A stretch of 64,000 nt of DNA from Amyelois transitella (taxonomy: Eukaryota; Arthropoda; Insecta; Lepidoptera; Pyralidae), in assembly GCF_032362555.1 (NCBI RefSeq), contig NC_083535.1, forward strand, positions 10,230,001 through 10,294,000, in the 5' to 3' direction. Below are positions 11,879-24,250 of the stretch, piece by piece. Position 1 is the first letter of the stretch, and each line of letters opens with the position of its first letter. The notes under the pieces were generated by a model. The model saw only the letters and a program-made list of their open reading frames with translations. It searched no databases and was not told the DNA's origin. Made by a program: the position numbers and the translations under genes.

Positions 11879-14800
11879 ATGGATCCCTCAATATTTTTGC
11901 AATATACGCCCCCGAATGGGCTTCCCCAAGAGTCGAAGTTGGCAACTTATATGGTAGGAAGGTATTTTCTTGAATAAAGTAAAATGTGGAGATCAAAATC
12001 TTACAAGAGTAATGTTTCAGAATCGTTCTACGTCGACTCCCACCAGGTCTCTGAACCAAGCATTAGGTAAGCTCAGCTTGGAGTCTTCCCCTACTGCCAT
12101 CAAAAAGGTAAGTTTCATTATGTATATTATTTTTGGTTTACACGTAAAATATCTTTCTTTCAAAAGGGAGTATTTGACAAATCATTAGTTATTCTTTTTT
12201 TAAATTATTTATTTCAACTTTTTTCTATACAAACATTTTTTCAGGTTCTTATTAGTGAATTTGTGCCGGTCAACTATTATAGTCCCACAAACATTCTCCC
12301 GGACTCCCCTGAGAGCTCGCCGCCATCCACATTGGCTGCTGTTCCCCCAAACACACAAGTGCATCAGGTATATATTTAATAATTTTCATTTCATCATTCA
12401 AGATATATTAGGCAATGTGTATGAATGTTCTTTATGTTCAATAAACTGATTGTAAATAATAAACATCTCTCTTATGTTAACTTAGACTAAGTTACCTTTA
12501 ATATTAAGAGATAAAATACTTGAATATTAAAAATAAGAATATGTCATGTTCATCTTCCTCTTTATAGCCCAGGTCCATTGTATGTAGAGTCAGAACAGTG
12601 CATAAAATTATAATGTTTACATTCACAATTTTTCAATTGCAGTTTTTATGTTCCCAGGAAAATGTAGGAGGTACTACATATTTTTACTCTACCAATTCAG
12701 ACAGTCTGAGCACATCAGGGGGACTGAATTCTTCATCATCTATTGGTAAGAATATTAACATTAATACTGTTTGTGTTTCAAAGTATTGACTCAATTGTTG
12801 CTGAAACTTTGAAACTGCTGTAATTTTTTTATAAATAATATCCACCAATGCTCAAATATTCCATCTCAATTCATAGTGTTATACATGTCTATTACAACAT
12901 ATTTTGTTTGAGGAACACACACACTCATTATTAGGGGAACTAAAAAATCCGCAGGTAAAGCCACATTGTCTGAAGGTACATATAATTCTTTTAAGTTCTT
13001 GCCAACTGTAGCAATTTATAAAAACTGATGAATGTGTGTCTTGTAACTAAATTTTCTGCAACTTCACTGCTATTATCATTCTCAGAAACCTTATCCTATT
13101 CCCTTACATCATGATTATGTATAAATAATTAGCATACTTTTTCAAAGTAATTCAGTTAAATAAAAAGGAGCCATAACACTTTTTTGAGTTTTGGATTCAA
13201 CTTGTTGTTTGATTGCAAACCAATAGTCTTACATTGAGGGGAAACAACGATGTTTAACCATTAAGCAATATTATATGGTTTAGGTTTCCCTTCTGAGACA
13301 AGACTGTTCTGATTAAGACATAATTAGCTTCATGTTAAAACCTAATTTTGTCACTTCGGTTCTCAGGCTTTTCCCTAGAAAAGCGAGCATCGACACACCG
13401 ATCTTAGGCTAGGATGATGAAGATATAGAAGGCTATTCCTTCTTTTTCCCAATAATTAAACACACATCTATTCTTATGAAAATAAATATTGATTTTATTT
13501 TTTTAGGTGGGGCTGACACATGTCTTGGCGCTGTAGGTCCGAGCGCGGCGGCTTCGCCGTACGCCTCTCAGATCTATGCTGGTACACCGACACACTTGGG
13601 ACCTGGTCCGATGACTTCTAAACCAGGTAAAGCATGAAGCAATATTATCTATTTCATAGTCATAGTCATCATATTACGTAGTCACGTAAAGGCTATGCGG
13701 TCTTCTTGAAGGGTGATGGGAAATCATTAATGCTATTTGTACTTTGGAGAATGGTGTTTGAAACAAAATATCGCATCCTCATTTTAACTGTTTTAAGACT
13801 ACTTAGCCACGAAATTCCTGTTAGTCCTAGCCTTGGCCACGGTTAAATGACAATTCTTGAAGTATCCTGTGGATGTCCTAGAAGGTGATGAACAAAAGCA
13901 CTGTCCAATTCTTTTAGCAGTTTGGTTAAGGCATCTTTAAACTATGCCAAATCTTTTCACAGCAAGTTAAATATCACAAACTTGATGTAATTCTGAAGCT
14001 TACAGTTGAGAATGAAATCCGGAATATTAGAAACTAGCGACCAGCCCGGTTACGCACGGGTAGCATTTATAGATATAAATCTTCCTTAGATAATTTTCGT
14101 TTCAAACATTAAGAAATTTGTCCAAAACTTTCCGAGATTAGCGCATACAAACAAATAGAGAAAATAAGGACTTTATAAAATTAAGTGATTAGGTACTATA
14201 AGTTAATAATTTAACCGAATAGTTCTTTTATGAATAGCTCAGCGAACTACCAATGTGGTGCGATGTAAATTGCTTTGTCGGAGAGTCACTTTTATAAATG
14301 TTTTTGCGAATGTGTTAGTTTTTAAGCTGACTACTACTAGCCGTATATAGTACCTTTTTATCGCGATCGTTTTGTTATGAATTTGAAGAAACCTTCAGAC
14401 ATTGGTAAGGTTCCCCTTTAAAGATTGCGAAAAACACTTGTGGTTCGCTTCGTATAAAATCTTGACCCAATGCAGGAGCAATTATTTATTATGAAAGTTG
14501 TAATTTTATCAAAATCTTGTTTCATCAACGATGAATCTTGTTAATAAGCTTATAAAACTTTTCATTATTTATTGATTTGCAATACTTTTTATGTGGCTCA
14601 CATGCAAAAGTAATCTTCTAAGGCTTAGTTACTTGATATGTTTTATAAATATAATATTCCGTACAAACTGTTGCTCGCGACTTTGTCCGCATTAAATCTT
14701 TATAAATTATAACGTATTCATTTTATTAACTTATTTACCTACTGCAAAGTTTCATGAAACACAGTTCAGTAGTTTTTGCGTGAAAGAGTTACAAACATAT

Positions 14801-17800
14801 TCGCATCCTTACAATCTCTCGCATATATAATTTTAGTAGGAAGTTGGCTTTTTAAGTAAAGGAAAAGGTGTTTGATATATCTATAAACTTTCAGCGTAAT
14901 CCGTTCAATTTCTCTGAAATCAGCAGCAGAAGGCGGCGGAAGTCCGATTTCAGGAATTCCAGACAAAATTATTTTTACTTTATTTATAAAGAATTTCAGT
15001 CATTGTTAAAGTATAACAATAGGACTTGACGCAATAAAAAAAACAGGCTAAGCCGTGGTCAAAAACTAGATACATTTTTATCTACCATGCGGTGCTTGTA
15101 GCGAAGATAAAACGTGGTGTGTGCTAGTTTCTCCTCTTCGCCAGCAGATTGTAAAAGCCAATCAAGGGAAAGGGTAATTAACTCGGGATCATCTTCGATG
15201 CGATGGGCTACAATCAAGTCAGTAAATAGCAATAGCAGCAATCATTTAGCCATCCTGCTGAACGTGTCCAGTCTTAACGAGACTGTTGGCTCTTGTCTAC
15301 TTCGTAAGGAATAAAGACGTGATATGTATGTACGCTTTATAAGACAGTACTTAGTTATAATTTATAAGTGACTACTAGCTGTCTAAGTTAGTAATAAGCT
15401 ATTCAAGGTTTATGCCAAGTCGTGGGACTTGTCAGCATAAAACTGTAATATCAGACAGCAACCGTTACATACCTAATTCGCATTTATAACAAAAGTAAGG
15501 ATATGATTTAAATCAGTTAAGCCGTGAAAGCATGACAGACTTTTGCAATTATTAAATAAGTTATTGATGGACTTTATGGAATGCATTCAACTGTTCATTA
15601 TCTTCTGCTACCTAATGACTACGAGTATATAATGACTTCTATGGAAACTGCACGAATTGCGAAGTCGTACTTGTACTTTAAAATAATTGCCTATGCATTA
15701 TTCCGCTCGGCTCTTACACTGCGTCGACGAAGGTCAAACGATTTAATGAATAAAACGGTATCCAATGCTCGCCGTTTATTGTATTAAGGCTCGTTGAACC
15801 ATTTATAGACACCGTTGATTGTCGTCGTGCGACTATTGCCTTGAGATTTCCTCTTTAGTGTATGCTTGGATACCTATGCACTCCCTCAATAATTGGTTGG
15901 AACTCATCCTTGGTTCAATATTTTATACTTCAAGCTATTGTTTGTTTTGTTGTTGGAACATTTATACTGTCATGTCAATATTATTGCTAAACGCTCTTTG
16001 CGAAATTTATGTACGAAAAATACACTTATCAACCTCCTGGCGTTAGTCTCAGCTTCCTCATCTCTTCTGGTGAGCAACAAGGGGTACGTCTTAAAACCGT
16101 TATACTGGACGGAGAGTCAGGGTTTACAGGAAGCGACTTCCGACTCACCTCGTCAACCATTGCATAGAACCAAACCTATTTTGTTTCACGGTTACATTTG
16201 ATTTTGCTTTATAGAGATATTTATACAGTTAGCGTTAAGTAAGGATAATTGAAAATTTCCAGGGGAGCTAATGTTTATTTTATTATATTCCTTGTTGCAT
16301 TGCATTCATTGCTGTAGGTTACGAAACTCAAGTTTAGATAAAAACGCCTGTAAATTGGTACCTTGTGCTTACATATCTCAAAAAGAGTTTTTCATTGGGC
16401 TTTATTTAGTTGGTGCTGGTCTGCCAAACTATGAAAAAATCAATTACTTTTATGTACTATGTTTAACGTAAGAAATGGATAAATACTTGCCACGCCTTTT
16501 CTGATTTTCGGTATCAATCTGTACCCTTATTTACTAAACTGTTTGTAGTTTTATGCCTTCACTGGGCTGAGAAATACGTAAAGCAGTAGAACATTTTTAT
16601 TGTCTATATGAAAATGCAAGCGAAATTTTGTTGTAGACTTTAAGAATAAATGGACAAGGCGCTTGTAAATCTGTTTTGCTAAGCGAATTTAGGATTTTAA
16701 TTAGTTTCTAATCCCGATATTGTTCAAGTTATCCCTCTCGATAACCTTAATGAAAAAATATTTTATTATCAACATTACATCTTAATTTGAATTGTCTTAA
16801 GGTGACGTAATGTGTATTTGTACTCACAATATGTGAGGTCTACTTTATATATAAGTTCCTAGACTCTAAACACCTCTGGCGAAAATGCGCGTAGTTTGTA
16901 ATTTGACATAATATTACTGCTATACGTGTATGATAATGTAATTATAAAATAATACGTAATGTTTATAGTTTCTAATTACCTTTTCCTTTCTTTCAATGCC
17001 TTTAGGTCTGGCCGCCTCGTTCTACATGCCAGAGACAATCAGATCGGAGGTGTACCAGAGAAACGAGGATGTGTTTCTGCAGACCGATCTCCGTCAATAT
17101 CCAGGTAAGATTTTTAACTCGTTGTGTTCTCGAACTTCGGGTAGGTACTGTGTTGTATGAATATGTATACGTGAAACTTTCAATTCTTCTGGAGAGATGT
17201 CACATTTCTATTTCGCTATTCGATCTCAAGATCTAACAACAAGCCTGATTATAACTGCTCTGCCAAGAGGGTGCAACGAAAAATCTGCAATATTTTATTT
17301 TGCAGTTGAAATAAACTATATTTGACTCCCGATCCAGGATCATGACCAAGGGTTCATCTCGAGCTTCTCTTCACAAAGTTCAGGATGTAACCGAGTCTAA
17401 CAAATATCTATAAACAATTTGTTTCGCAGACTTACCAGAGAACGTAGAGATGTACTCGGAACTGACGCCCCTGGAATCGGCCGCGCCCCACACCATGGCT
17501 ACGTCATTCCGCGCCACGCACCGTCAAAGCGGCGACCATTACGCTTTACGACGTCTACACGCGTATGGCGCCATAGTCACCAAGCGACTCGAGATGTGGA
17601 AGCAGATTGACCATCCCAATGTCGTGAAACTACATGATTATTTCACGACTAAGGCTTTTGGCGACCATTGTGAGTAATTTTAGTAGCATTGCATTCAATC
17701 TTCTCTACAGAGAGATGTGTTACGAGAAGAACTTGTTCAGAGTTAAGAGAAGATGAATTTTTGGAGATAACAGTTTAATCCGTATAACCGTAAGGTATAT

Positions 17801-20800
17801 TTTTTATAACGTAAGGCAAATCCTTTTTACGGACGACCCCCCAGGTTTTCACGGGAGAGCGTATTACTCCTGGCACCTAATGTGCCAGCCTACCACACTA
17901 AAATCAAGCCATGTCTTGATGGAGTTACTTGTGCTCCTCATTTTCAATTTTGTATTAATTGATACGACACTTAAATTCTAACTAGTATAAACCTATTACC
18001 AATCGAATCTATTTATTTTTCGAACAGCGATGGTGCTAGTTTACGACTATCATCCCGCGTGCGTGACCCTAATGAACAAGTACCTTGCCGGTGGAGCCAC
18101 CAACCCGGTGCAAGATGCCAACGGAGCCTTCCACGACCCCTTTTCTTCGGACCCAGACGCCCCACGACCGTACACTCATCAGGTACTTAATAGCCTGGCT
18201 ACACGTATTGATGAGTGACATAGTGTTTAAGTGAATTTTAACTAAATTATTGTGTGGAAATGATCACTTTATCACATTCACAAGTCGTGTAGTAAGTTAA
18301 AAATTAAGTGATTGAATTGCATAATTAAATTCTTCTAGAACCATTAAAGCATCGCGTGACGCAAAAATTTCAATTATTGTAGTCTATATTCCCAATTTGT
18401 TGAAATTACAATCTTAATGCGATAGGCTAGCTACCTGTCACTTTTTGAAGCTCAATTCTATTAAGCCAAACAGCTGAACGTGGCCTATCAGTCTTTATAA
18501 GATAGAGCAAGGGATATAGACGCGACTGTATGTATGGAAATGTACGGTGCGGAGATAAGACGGGAGACGCTTCGTACAAAAATCTGACTTCTATTCCGAG
18601 TTGTTCATGGTCAAAGGCGCAAATCGGGCTCTGCACCAGACTAGTAAGGATGTTACTTGTACTCAAACCAGAAGACTACTTCTCTCTTCTTAAGAGTATA
18701 TTTACTAGCATAGTTTTTCTAATTTGACCGACTGCGCAGAAAAACGCGATGCTTCGAGCGGTCGCGTGTGGCGCCTTGCTGCCGGAAGCGGTGTTGTGGA
18801 GTCTTTTGGTACAACTCACGGCCGCGCTAAGATCCATACACTCAGCCGGCCTCGCTTGCAGGTATTATACATATTTGTATGAGGGTTTTCATAATTTCCC
18901 TCATCAGACTCAACTTACAAACCGAAAGACTTACGGTGAGGGAAAACATCGAAAGAAAACCCGTACAAATTGGCAACTGGTTGCGTAAACATCTTCTAAT
19001 ATGGTTTAGGTTCCCCTGTTGCGGAGGTAAGATGAGAGTCGCTTCGTGTAAAAACCTGAGTTTCTCAAACCGGTCATAGTCATAGTGTGGCGACTGACAT
19101 TCCTCGACAGATAGGTGGAGTCCAAGATGATAGTAAAAAGAGTGTTTTTCCAAAATTTAAGATGTCAGTTTGATGTCGTTGGGTTTGCCATGTATCCAAT
19201 ATTTTCATTGGTCAAACATTTAACACAACTCACCATTTCTCAAATCAGGATTGCCACAATGTATAATTTGACAGAGACAAATGACCTCAAGGTTCAACTT
19301 AATTCAATATTCGAGAATATTCGTCGTTGTTTGATGTTTGCCGTTATCCTTTTGCAATAAATTATTCCTTCCTGTTATTTAAAGATGGGTTGGTTTGATC
19401 CAATAGGGGTAAGGTTCCCCTTCAAAGGTTGCGGAGGTCAGATGGGAGTCGCTTTGTGTAAAAACCTGACTCATCAAATTCAGTGGCCATAGTCTAAGGC
19501 ATACACCGGGCTCCTTTACAGAATAGTGAGGTTGCAACCAAGACTAAAGCCAGGAGGAAGAAGAAGAATTTATGGATAGGTTATCTAATGTTAATGCTTT
19601 TAGTACTAAGTTTGCATGTTGTAGCTTTGAAGCTTAATAAAGTTTTAAATAAATAAATATTGCGAGCAGAACTCTGGACCCGACTAAAGTGGTGATGAAT
19701 GGGTGTCGAGTCAGAGTTGCGTGGAGCGGATGCGCGGACGCACTGCATACTAACGCCAATGATGTTCAACAGGTAAACAATTGTATACTACCTTACTTGG
19801 TCTTTACTAATAATATTAACATTTTAAATGCCAAAGTTTGTATGTATGTGTGGTTATGATTACTCTTACACACAAATGTTCTAAACAGCTTTAAAAAAAT
19901 ATTTTCAGTTATAATTTGTACATCAAAATTAACATATATATTTATTTTATACTGATCAAAATAACACTTGTGTGGAAATATGTGTTTTAAAAATATAACT
20001 TATTTCTTTTTAATTTTAGGTTTACATTGGTACGTAGTTTCAAGTTTGATTTTACCATGAGCTTATATCCAAATCATTTGTATCACTTGATTTCCATAAA
20101 ATTACACTTCATGATTTGTGTAAATGAAATTTTGACCAGTTTTATTTAAAATCTGCTGAAACCTTGGTTTGTGCACAAGTATAAATAATAAACATTCATC
20201 TTTTTTGTATTCGTATAAATAGTATGTACATTTTATAATCGGTAAACAAAGGCAATATGATGTTGTTTTTGTGCAAGCTTACATTATAATTCGTGAATAA
20301 TATGCCGTCTGCGCAAACCCAGCTTCGGCCAAATAAAATGTATGCACATACATCATTCAGAATATAGCTTTCGAAAAATTAAAACAGCATCGTTGAAATA
20401 AAAACTTTTGTTAAAAACATGGACAAGAAAGGTTACAGTAACTTGTGTGACAGTGTTTCAAATTAAATAAAAGCATTTTATTTAATTTAAAACACTGTGG
20501 TATGAATATAATATAGTAGAATGGTCTATTTGAGATTTACTGGTCTTCAAAGTTTATCTTAAACGTTTTTTCTACTATATTTTACACAATTCAAGTCACA
20601 AATTTGAGGGTTAGCTCTGCTGTATAACTTGCCTGTATGTACAACCATCAGTTTGCTTGTTGTGTGTGATTTTGTCAGGAAATAACTTCTTTACCTATTG
20701 TTCATAAGGATACCTGCACGTTCAGGCAGCTGGATGTATCCCATGTTCAGGTCAAAATGGCGTCACTTTGTGTAAAAACCTGATTCACCAATGCAGGATC

Positions 20801-23615
20801 ATGGTCATAGGTGCGCCCCGGGCTCCACTGCAGAGAATTGAGCAAGCAACAAAAACGAACGTCAATAGGATGATCAGAGGGACAAACAACACCAATTTGC
20901 ATGTGATTGAATCAGCGCCACCTAGTGGTAACGCGATGGCACTAATGCCTATCGATACAAAATTCGCGTTTACTCGATTTAATTCTCATTTATACTCGAG
21001 TAAAGCAATTGGCTAAGTATTTTTTATTTTTTTCCAAAGAAAAACTGTATTGAAAACAACTTTTTATTTTTTTAGTGATTAATGGAAATTTACATGCTTA
21101 ATTTATTTTCGTATTCTTTGCGTGACGTCATGTTCATAGTAGAATAATTGCGTTATTTGTTTTATCATGCTACTCATTGACTTACAAAAGATGTCGCACT
21201 GTTTTGCGGAATATGACGTCACGTGGAGGTCGACACAAATCATTTCTTTATCTATAATTTTTCCAAATAACTGTAAATATTAGGGGAACAGCAAGATTTT
21301 TTGACATGATTGTGGTGTACCAGGCTCAACAAGAAGACTTGACGGCGCTGGGCAGGCTGGCGTTGGCTCTGGCGTGCCGCACCATACACTGCGACAATCT
21401 CTCCGCTTGCATGGACCTCGTTGCGAGAACTTACTCCGCCGATCTCAAGAACCTTATACTGTATGGGTTTTTGTTTTATTTTCTATTGGTGGAAGTCTTT
21501 GGAAGGATTTTTAAGTTTGGTATTTGTAACAAACATGTCTTTCTCTTCACACATACAAAATATGGGGTGGGGTGTCAAATTTAGTTGGCGACTGTGGGCT
21601 CATGTTTTCATACAAAGTACAACAAAAAAGTTTTATAATAACCTTAACATTTAAAAATATAATATGTGATTTCTCGAAACGGGAGCGAAGATTCGTGCTC
21701 GACTGCCACAAGACACCCGAAGATGTCCGGTTATGAATTCCATTTTCTTACATAACTGTTTTTGACATTATTTCATGCAAATCCAATATATCGTATCGTA
21801 TAGATATGAATGAAAAAGTAATTTGCTTGAAAACTTGAGATAACGTGGGAGACTTCACCAAACCATTAATTTGAAGAAAAAAAATAATAGGAATTTTACG
21901 TGAACGGATGAAATTTCGTGTGTTTTACATGATAGCTATGATCTGGTATGTTATTGTACAATTTTCGTATTCTCACTTGATTTCTTTTGTCCCTATGTTT
22001 GTATAAAAATGTCTATCTTATATACCCGTATGTAAAAAGATAAACGTAATTTTTTATTTGGCGAAAGTATAAGCTGATAATTTTGAGAAAAAATGTAATC
22101 TATGTACTATAGTAGTGATAAGTACTGTTGATTATTCTATCAACATAACGCTTTCTTATAGCATCTCAATTCTGAGATTTATTTGTCAGCTCTTTTTAAC
22201 TGCGCAGAAAATTCATGCCATGCATTTTCCCTTTAGTTTCAAGTACTGTAATTTCTTTTCTCCTGTTTGACAATCTAGATATTTGTTGTCTACGTCAGCG
22301 GCGCGACGGTCGGTCACAGATCTCATGCCTATGATTGGAGCGAGATTTTATACGCAGGTAAATTTATTTTTGTTATATTATTATTATTCCTTTGCCGCAA
22401 ACGTAGGCATCGCGATTTTTTTCAGCGTCATAGTTATTTTTTTACTTTTTTTCTTGCCATAGGTCCACTGGAAATTTATTGTTGAAAAAGATCCTTTATG
22501 TAATTTTCTATTAAACTTACAAAGATAATTTAATTTTAATAAATTATTTCTTTATTTAGGTGGAGGCTCTAGAACGGCGCGCGGACGCATTCGAGGACCA
22601 ACTCGCCCGCGAAATAGACAACGGGCGATTGTTACGAATTCTCATTAAACTAGGAGTTGTCAACGAGCGTCCCGAGTAAGTTGAACAATACTTTTCTCTC
22701 AGCCCTAGTACACCAGTACGCCCGTTGCCAGAGACAAACCCTTTGTAGTACCTAAAACCAGAAATGGACCAACCACAAGGTATAGCAGTTTATCTCTTTC
22801 TAAACTAAACCTAACGCTTCATAATCAAAGATATGTGACCGTTATATGTTGAAATTGTCCTTTAATTCCAGACAATAAACCACCCGGCTAAATGTAGCCT
22901 TCCAATCTTGTAGCTATCGGTACTGTATACCTCGTCGTATAATTAAATCATTTCTCCCTAGATTGAACATGGACGCGTCTTGGTCGGAGACGGGTGACCG
23001 TTACATGTTGAAATTGTTCCGAGACTACTTGTTCCACGCGGTCTCGCCCGACGGTAGGCCCTGGCTCGACCAGGCGCATCTCACGCACTGCCTGAATCAA
23101 CTCGACACTGGATCGGAAGCTAAGGTAAACACGTCAATTTGCATACATTTTAGACACATCAATTATCATAGAGAGTGAGCCACATATTAAATACGGGTAG
23201 CTGAAGACCACGACCCTGGATAAAAGTTCAGTTTTTACACGAAGTGACTCCGATTATTATTATTGTTATTCCCCGAACCTATATAGATCACGGTTACACT
23301 TCCAGTTGCCTGAATGTGTTCAAGTTACCTCACGATGTTTTCCCTCACCGTAAGAGTTAGCAATCAAATTAGTATATAACTCAGAAAAGATTCATTGGTA
23401 TTATAATTGGCCGTGGTAGGAATTGAACCAATGCCGCCCTGTGCATCGCGTTTTAACAGATTTATTGAAATATTTCTAACACAAAATATTGTCGACAGGT
23501 GGAGCTAATGTCGCGAGACGAACAAAGCGTACTGGTGGTTTCGTACGCGGAACTGAAACATTGCCTAGAGCAGGCATTCGAAGAGGTGATGCAAGCGGCC
23601 GCGTCCCCAACCTAG
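11879..23615 (+). CDS. PAN3: PAN3, pseudokinase subunit of the PAN2-PAN3 deadenylase, complete short form
   Basis: Fifteen coding exons: 11879-11953, 12021-12107, 12245-12367, 12658-12745, 13507-13626, 17006-17104, 17430-17669, 18028-18182, 18740-18861, 19670-19772, 21324-21460, 22279-22357, 22560-22675, 22962-23124, 23499-23615. All phases match, giving 607 aa. Family landmarks in order: MDPS start matching the short PAN3 form; SEFVP near 85-90, possibly a PAM2-like poly(A)-binding-protein site; ENVGGTTYFY (about 115); the pseudokinase (about 200-450) with WKQIDHPNVVKL and RSIHSAGLACR; then DLMPMIGARFYTQ, NGRLLRILIKLGVVNERPE and the C-terminal domain with WSETGDRYMLKLFRD and SRDEQSVLVVSYAELK. 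Family role: PAN3 dimers recruit the PAN2 nuclease to poly(A). Exon 4 could instead start at 12643, adding five codons. An in-frame TGA at 11752 in the spliced leader supports the start. No N-terminal CCCH zinc finger was found upstream. Confidence 0.95.
14034..14841 (-). mobile_element. Non-autonomous Helitron-like element (about 0.8 kb) in a PAN3 intron
   Basis: Read on the minus strand, the element begins TCCTACTAAAATTATATATG and ends with a CCCG...CGGG hairpin, then CTGGTCGCTAG followed by host T. TC at the 5' end, a subterminal hairpin and CTAG|T at the 3' end are the Helitron hallmarks. The start resembles the TC..TACTAATATTATAAATGCGAAAG end of lepidopteran Helitrons. No Rep/helicase ORF is present. 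The base before TC is T rather than the expected A, so the 5' boundary may be off by a base. Confidence 0.65.
15140..15335 (+). repeat. Repeat A copy
   Basis: A diverged copy in a PAN3 intron ending GACTGTTGGCTCTTGTCTAC, then AAGGAATAAAGACGTGATATG and a short TATG tail. Confidence 0.6.
18418..18540 (+). repeat. Repeat A copy (5'-truncated)
   Basis: It starts at GCGATAGGCTAGCTACC and ends ATAGACGCGACTGTATGTATG, in the PAN3 intron 18183-18739. A repeat B copy follows directly. Confidence 0.65.
19385..19570 (+). repeat. Interspersed repeat 'B' (best copy)
   Basis: Blocks in order: GGTTCCCCTTCAAAGGTTGC, GGAGGTCAGATGGGAGTCGC, TTTGTGTAAAAACCTGAC, GGGCTCCTTTACAGAATAG, AACCAAGACTAAAGCCAGG and AGGAAGAAGAAG. 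Related copies: about 1650-1830, 5395-5560, 18545-18690, 19005-19100 and 20700-20870 (plus); about 16030-16180, 44228-44300 and 48930-49125 (minus). No ORF was seen and the family was not assigned. Confidence 0.65.
20450..20498. repeat. Near-perfect 23-bp hairpin with 3-nt loop
   Basis: Arms 20450-20472 and 20476-20498 pair at 22 of 23 positions around the loop GCA. They lie in the PAN3 intron 19773-21323. The arms begin ACAGTGTTT and run into an AT-rich stretch. The function is unknown; it could be a MITE remnant or simply a cruciform-prone palindrome. Confidence 0.85.
23270..23462 (-). repeat. Interspersed repeat 'C' with tRNA-like B box
   Basis: Read on the minus strand it contains GGTTCAATTCC, close to a pol III B box (GGTTCRANNCC), then GGCCA, TTTTCTGAGTTAT and TTACGGTGAGGGAAAACATCG. 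The same order recurs in part near 18885-18995, 36695-36810 and 39145-39290, all read on the plus strand. It is probably an old tRNA-derived SINE family. This copy sits in the last PAN3 intron. Confidence 0.55.
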
Positions 23616-24244
23616 GCTCTGTCCACCCTGGCGGCCGCTGTAGACGCGTGTATATTTGTCAATTCTGCCGCCTCTAGTTCGATCATTCTACTATTCGGTC
23701 CCACAAATTTTAATGACATAATTAATCCTGATTTTGGCACGTAGGATATTTTTTTATGTACGTTATTTGGAATGATTATTTAAGCAATATATTTATATTG
23801 CAAATTTTGTCATCAAAATTTGTGGGAACCATTCTAATGTTGCTGTAAGCAGTGGTAAACGCTCAATTAAGATGTTTGCGCGTTTCGTGTGGCTGGTAGG
23901 GCATCTTACATTTATATGTTTTGATCATACGATGAGTTGTTATTATATTCACAATTAATCACATAGAACATTTTAAAATGGGCGTAAACAAAAAGATTAA
24001 TCGTGCATTATAATTGATCAACGATATCAACTTTTCTTATTTATACATATTGCAATTTATTGAGGGGAATGAAAATGAAACAGGAAACATATACGTATCC
24101 GTATCAATGTATTTTAAGCCATGATCGTAATTAAATGCCCCCTAAGGATATCAACTGAAAAAAAGTAAAGTGTATGCAATCGCGACTATTAGGTAAAAAA
24201 ATATTCAAAGTACAAAAAGAGTCTTCTTGTATTTACATTTTTAC

Positions 24245-24250
24245 AATAAA
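24245..24250 (+). terminator. Candidate PAN3 polyadenylation signal
   Basis: This is the first AATAAA after the PAN3 stop codon, about 630 bases downstream, in the context TTTTTACAATAAAG. No competing signal was seen between the stop and this site. Cleavage here is inferred. Confidence 0.45.
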
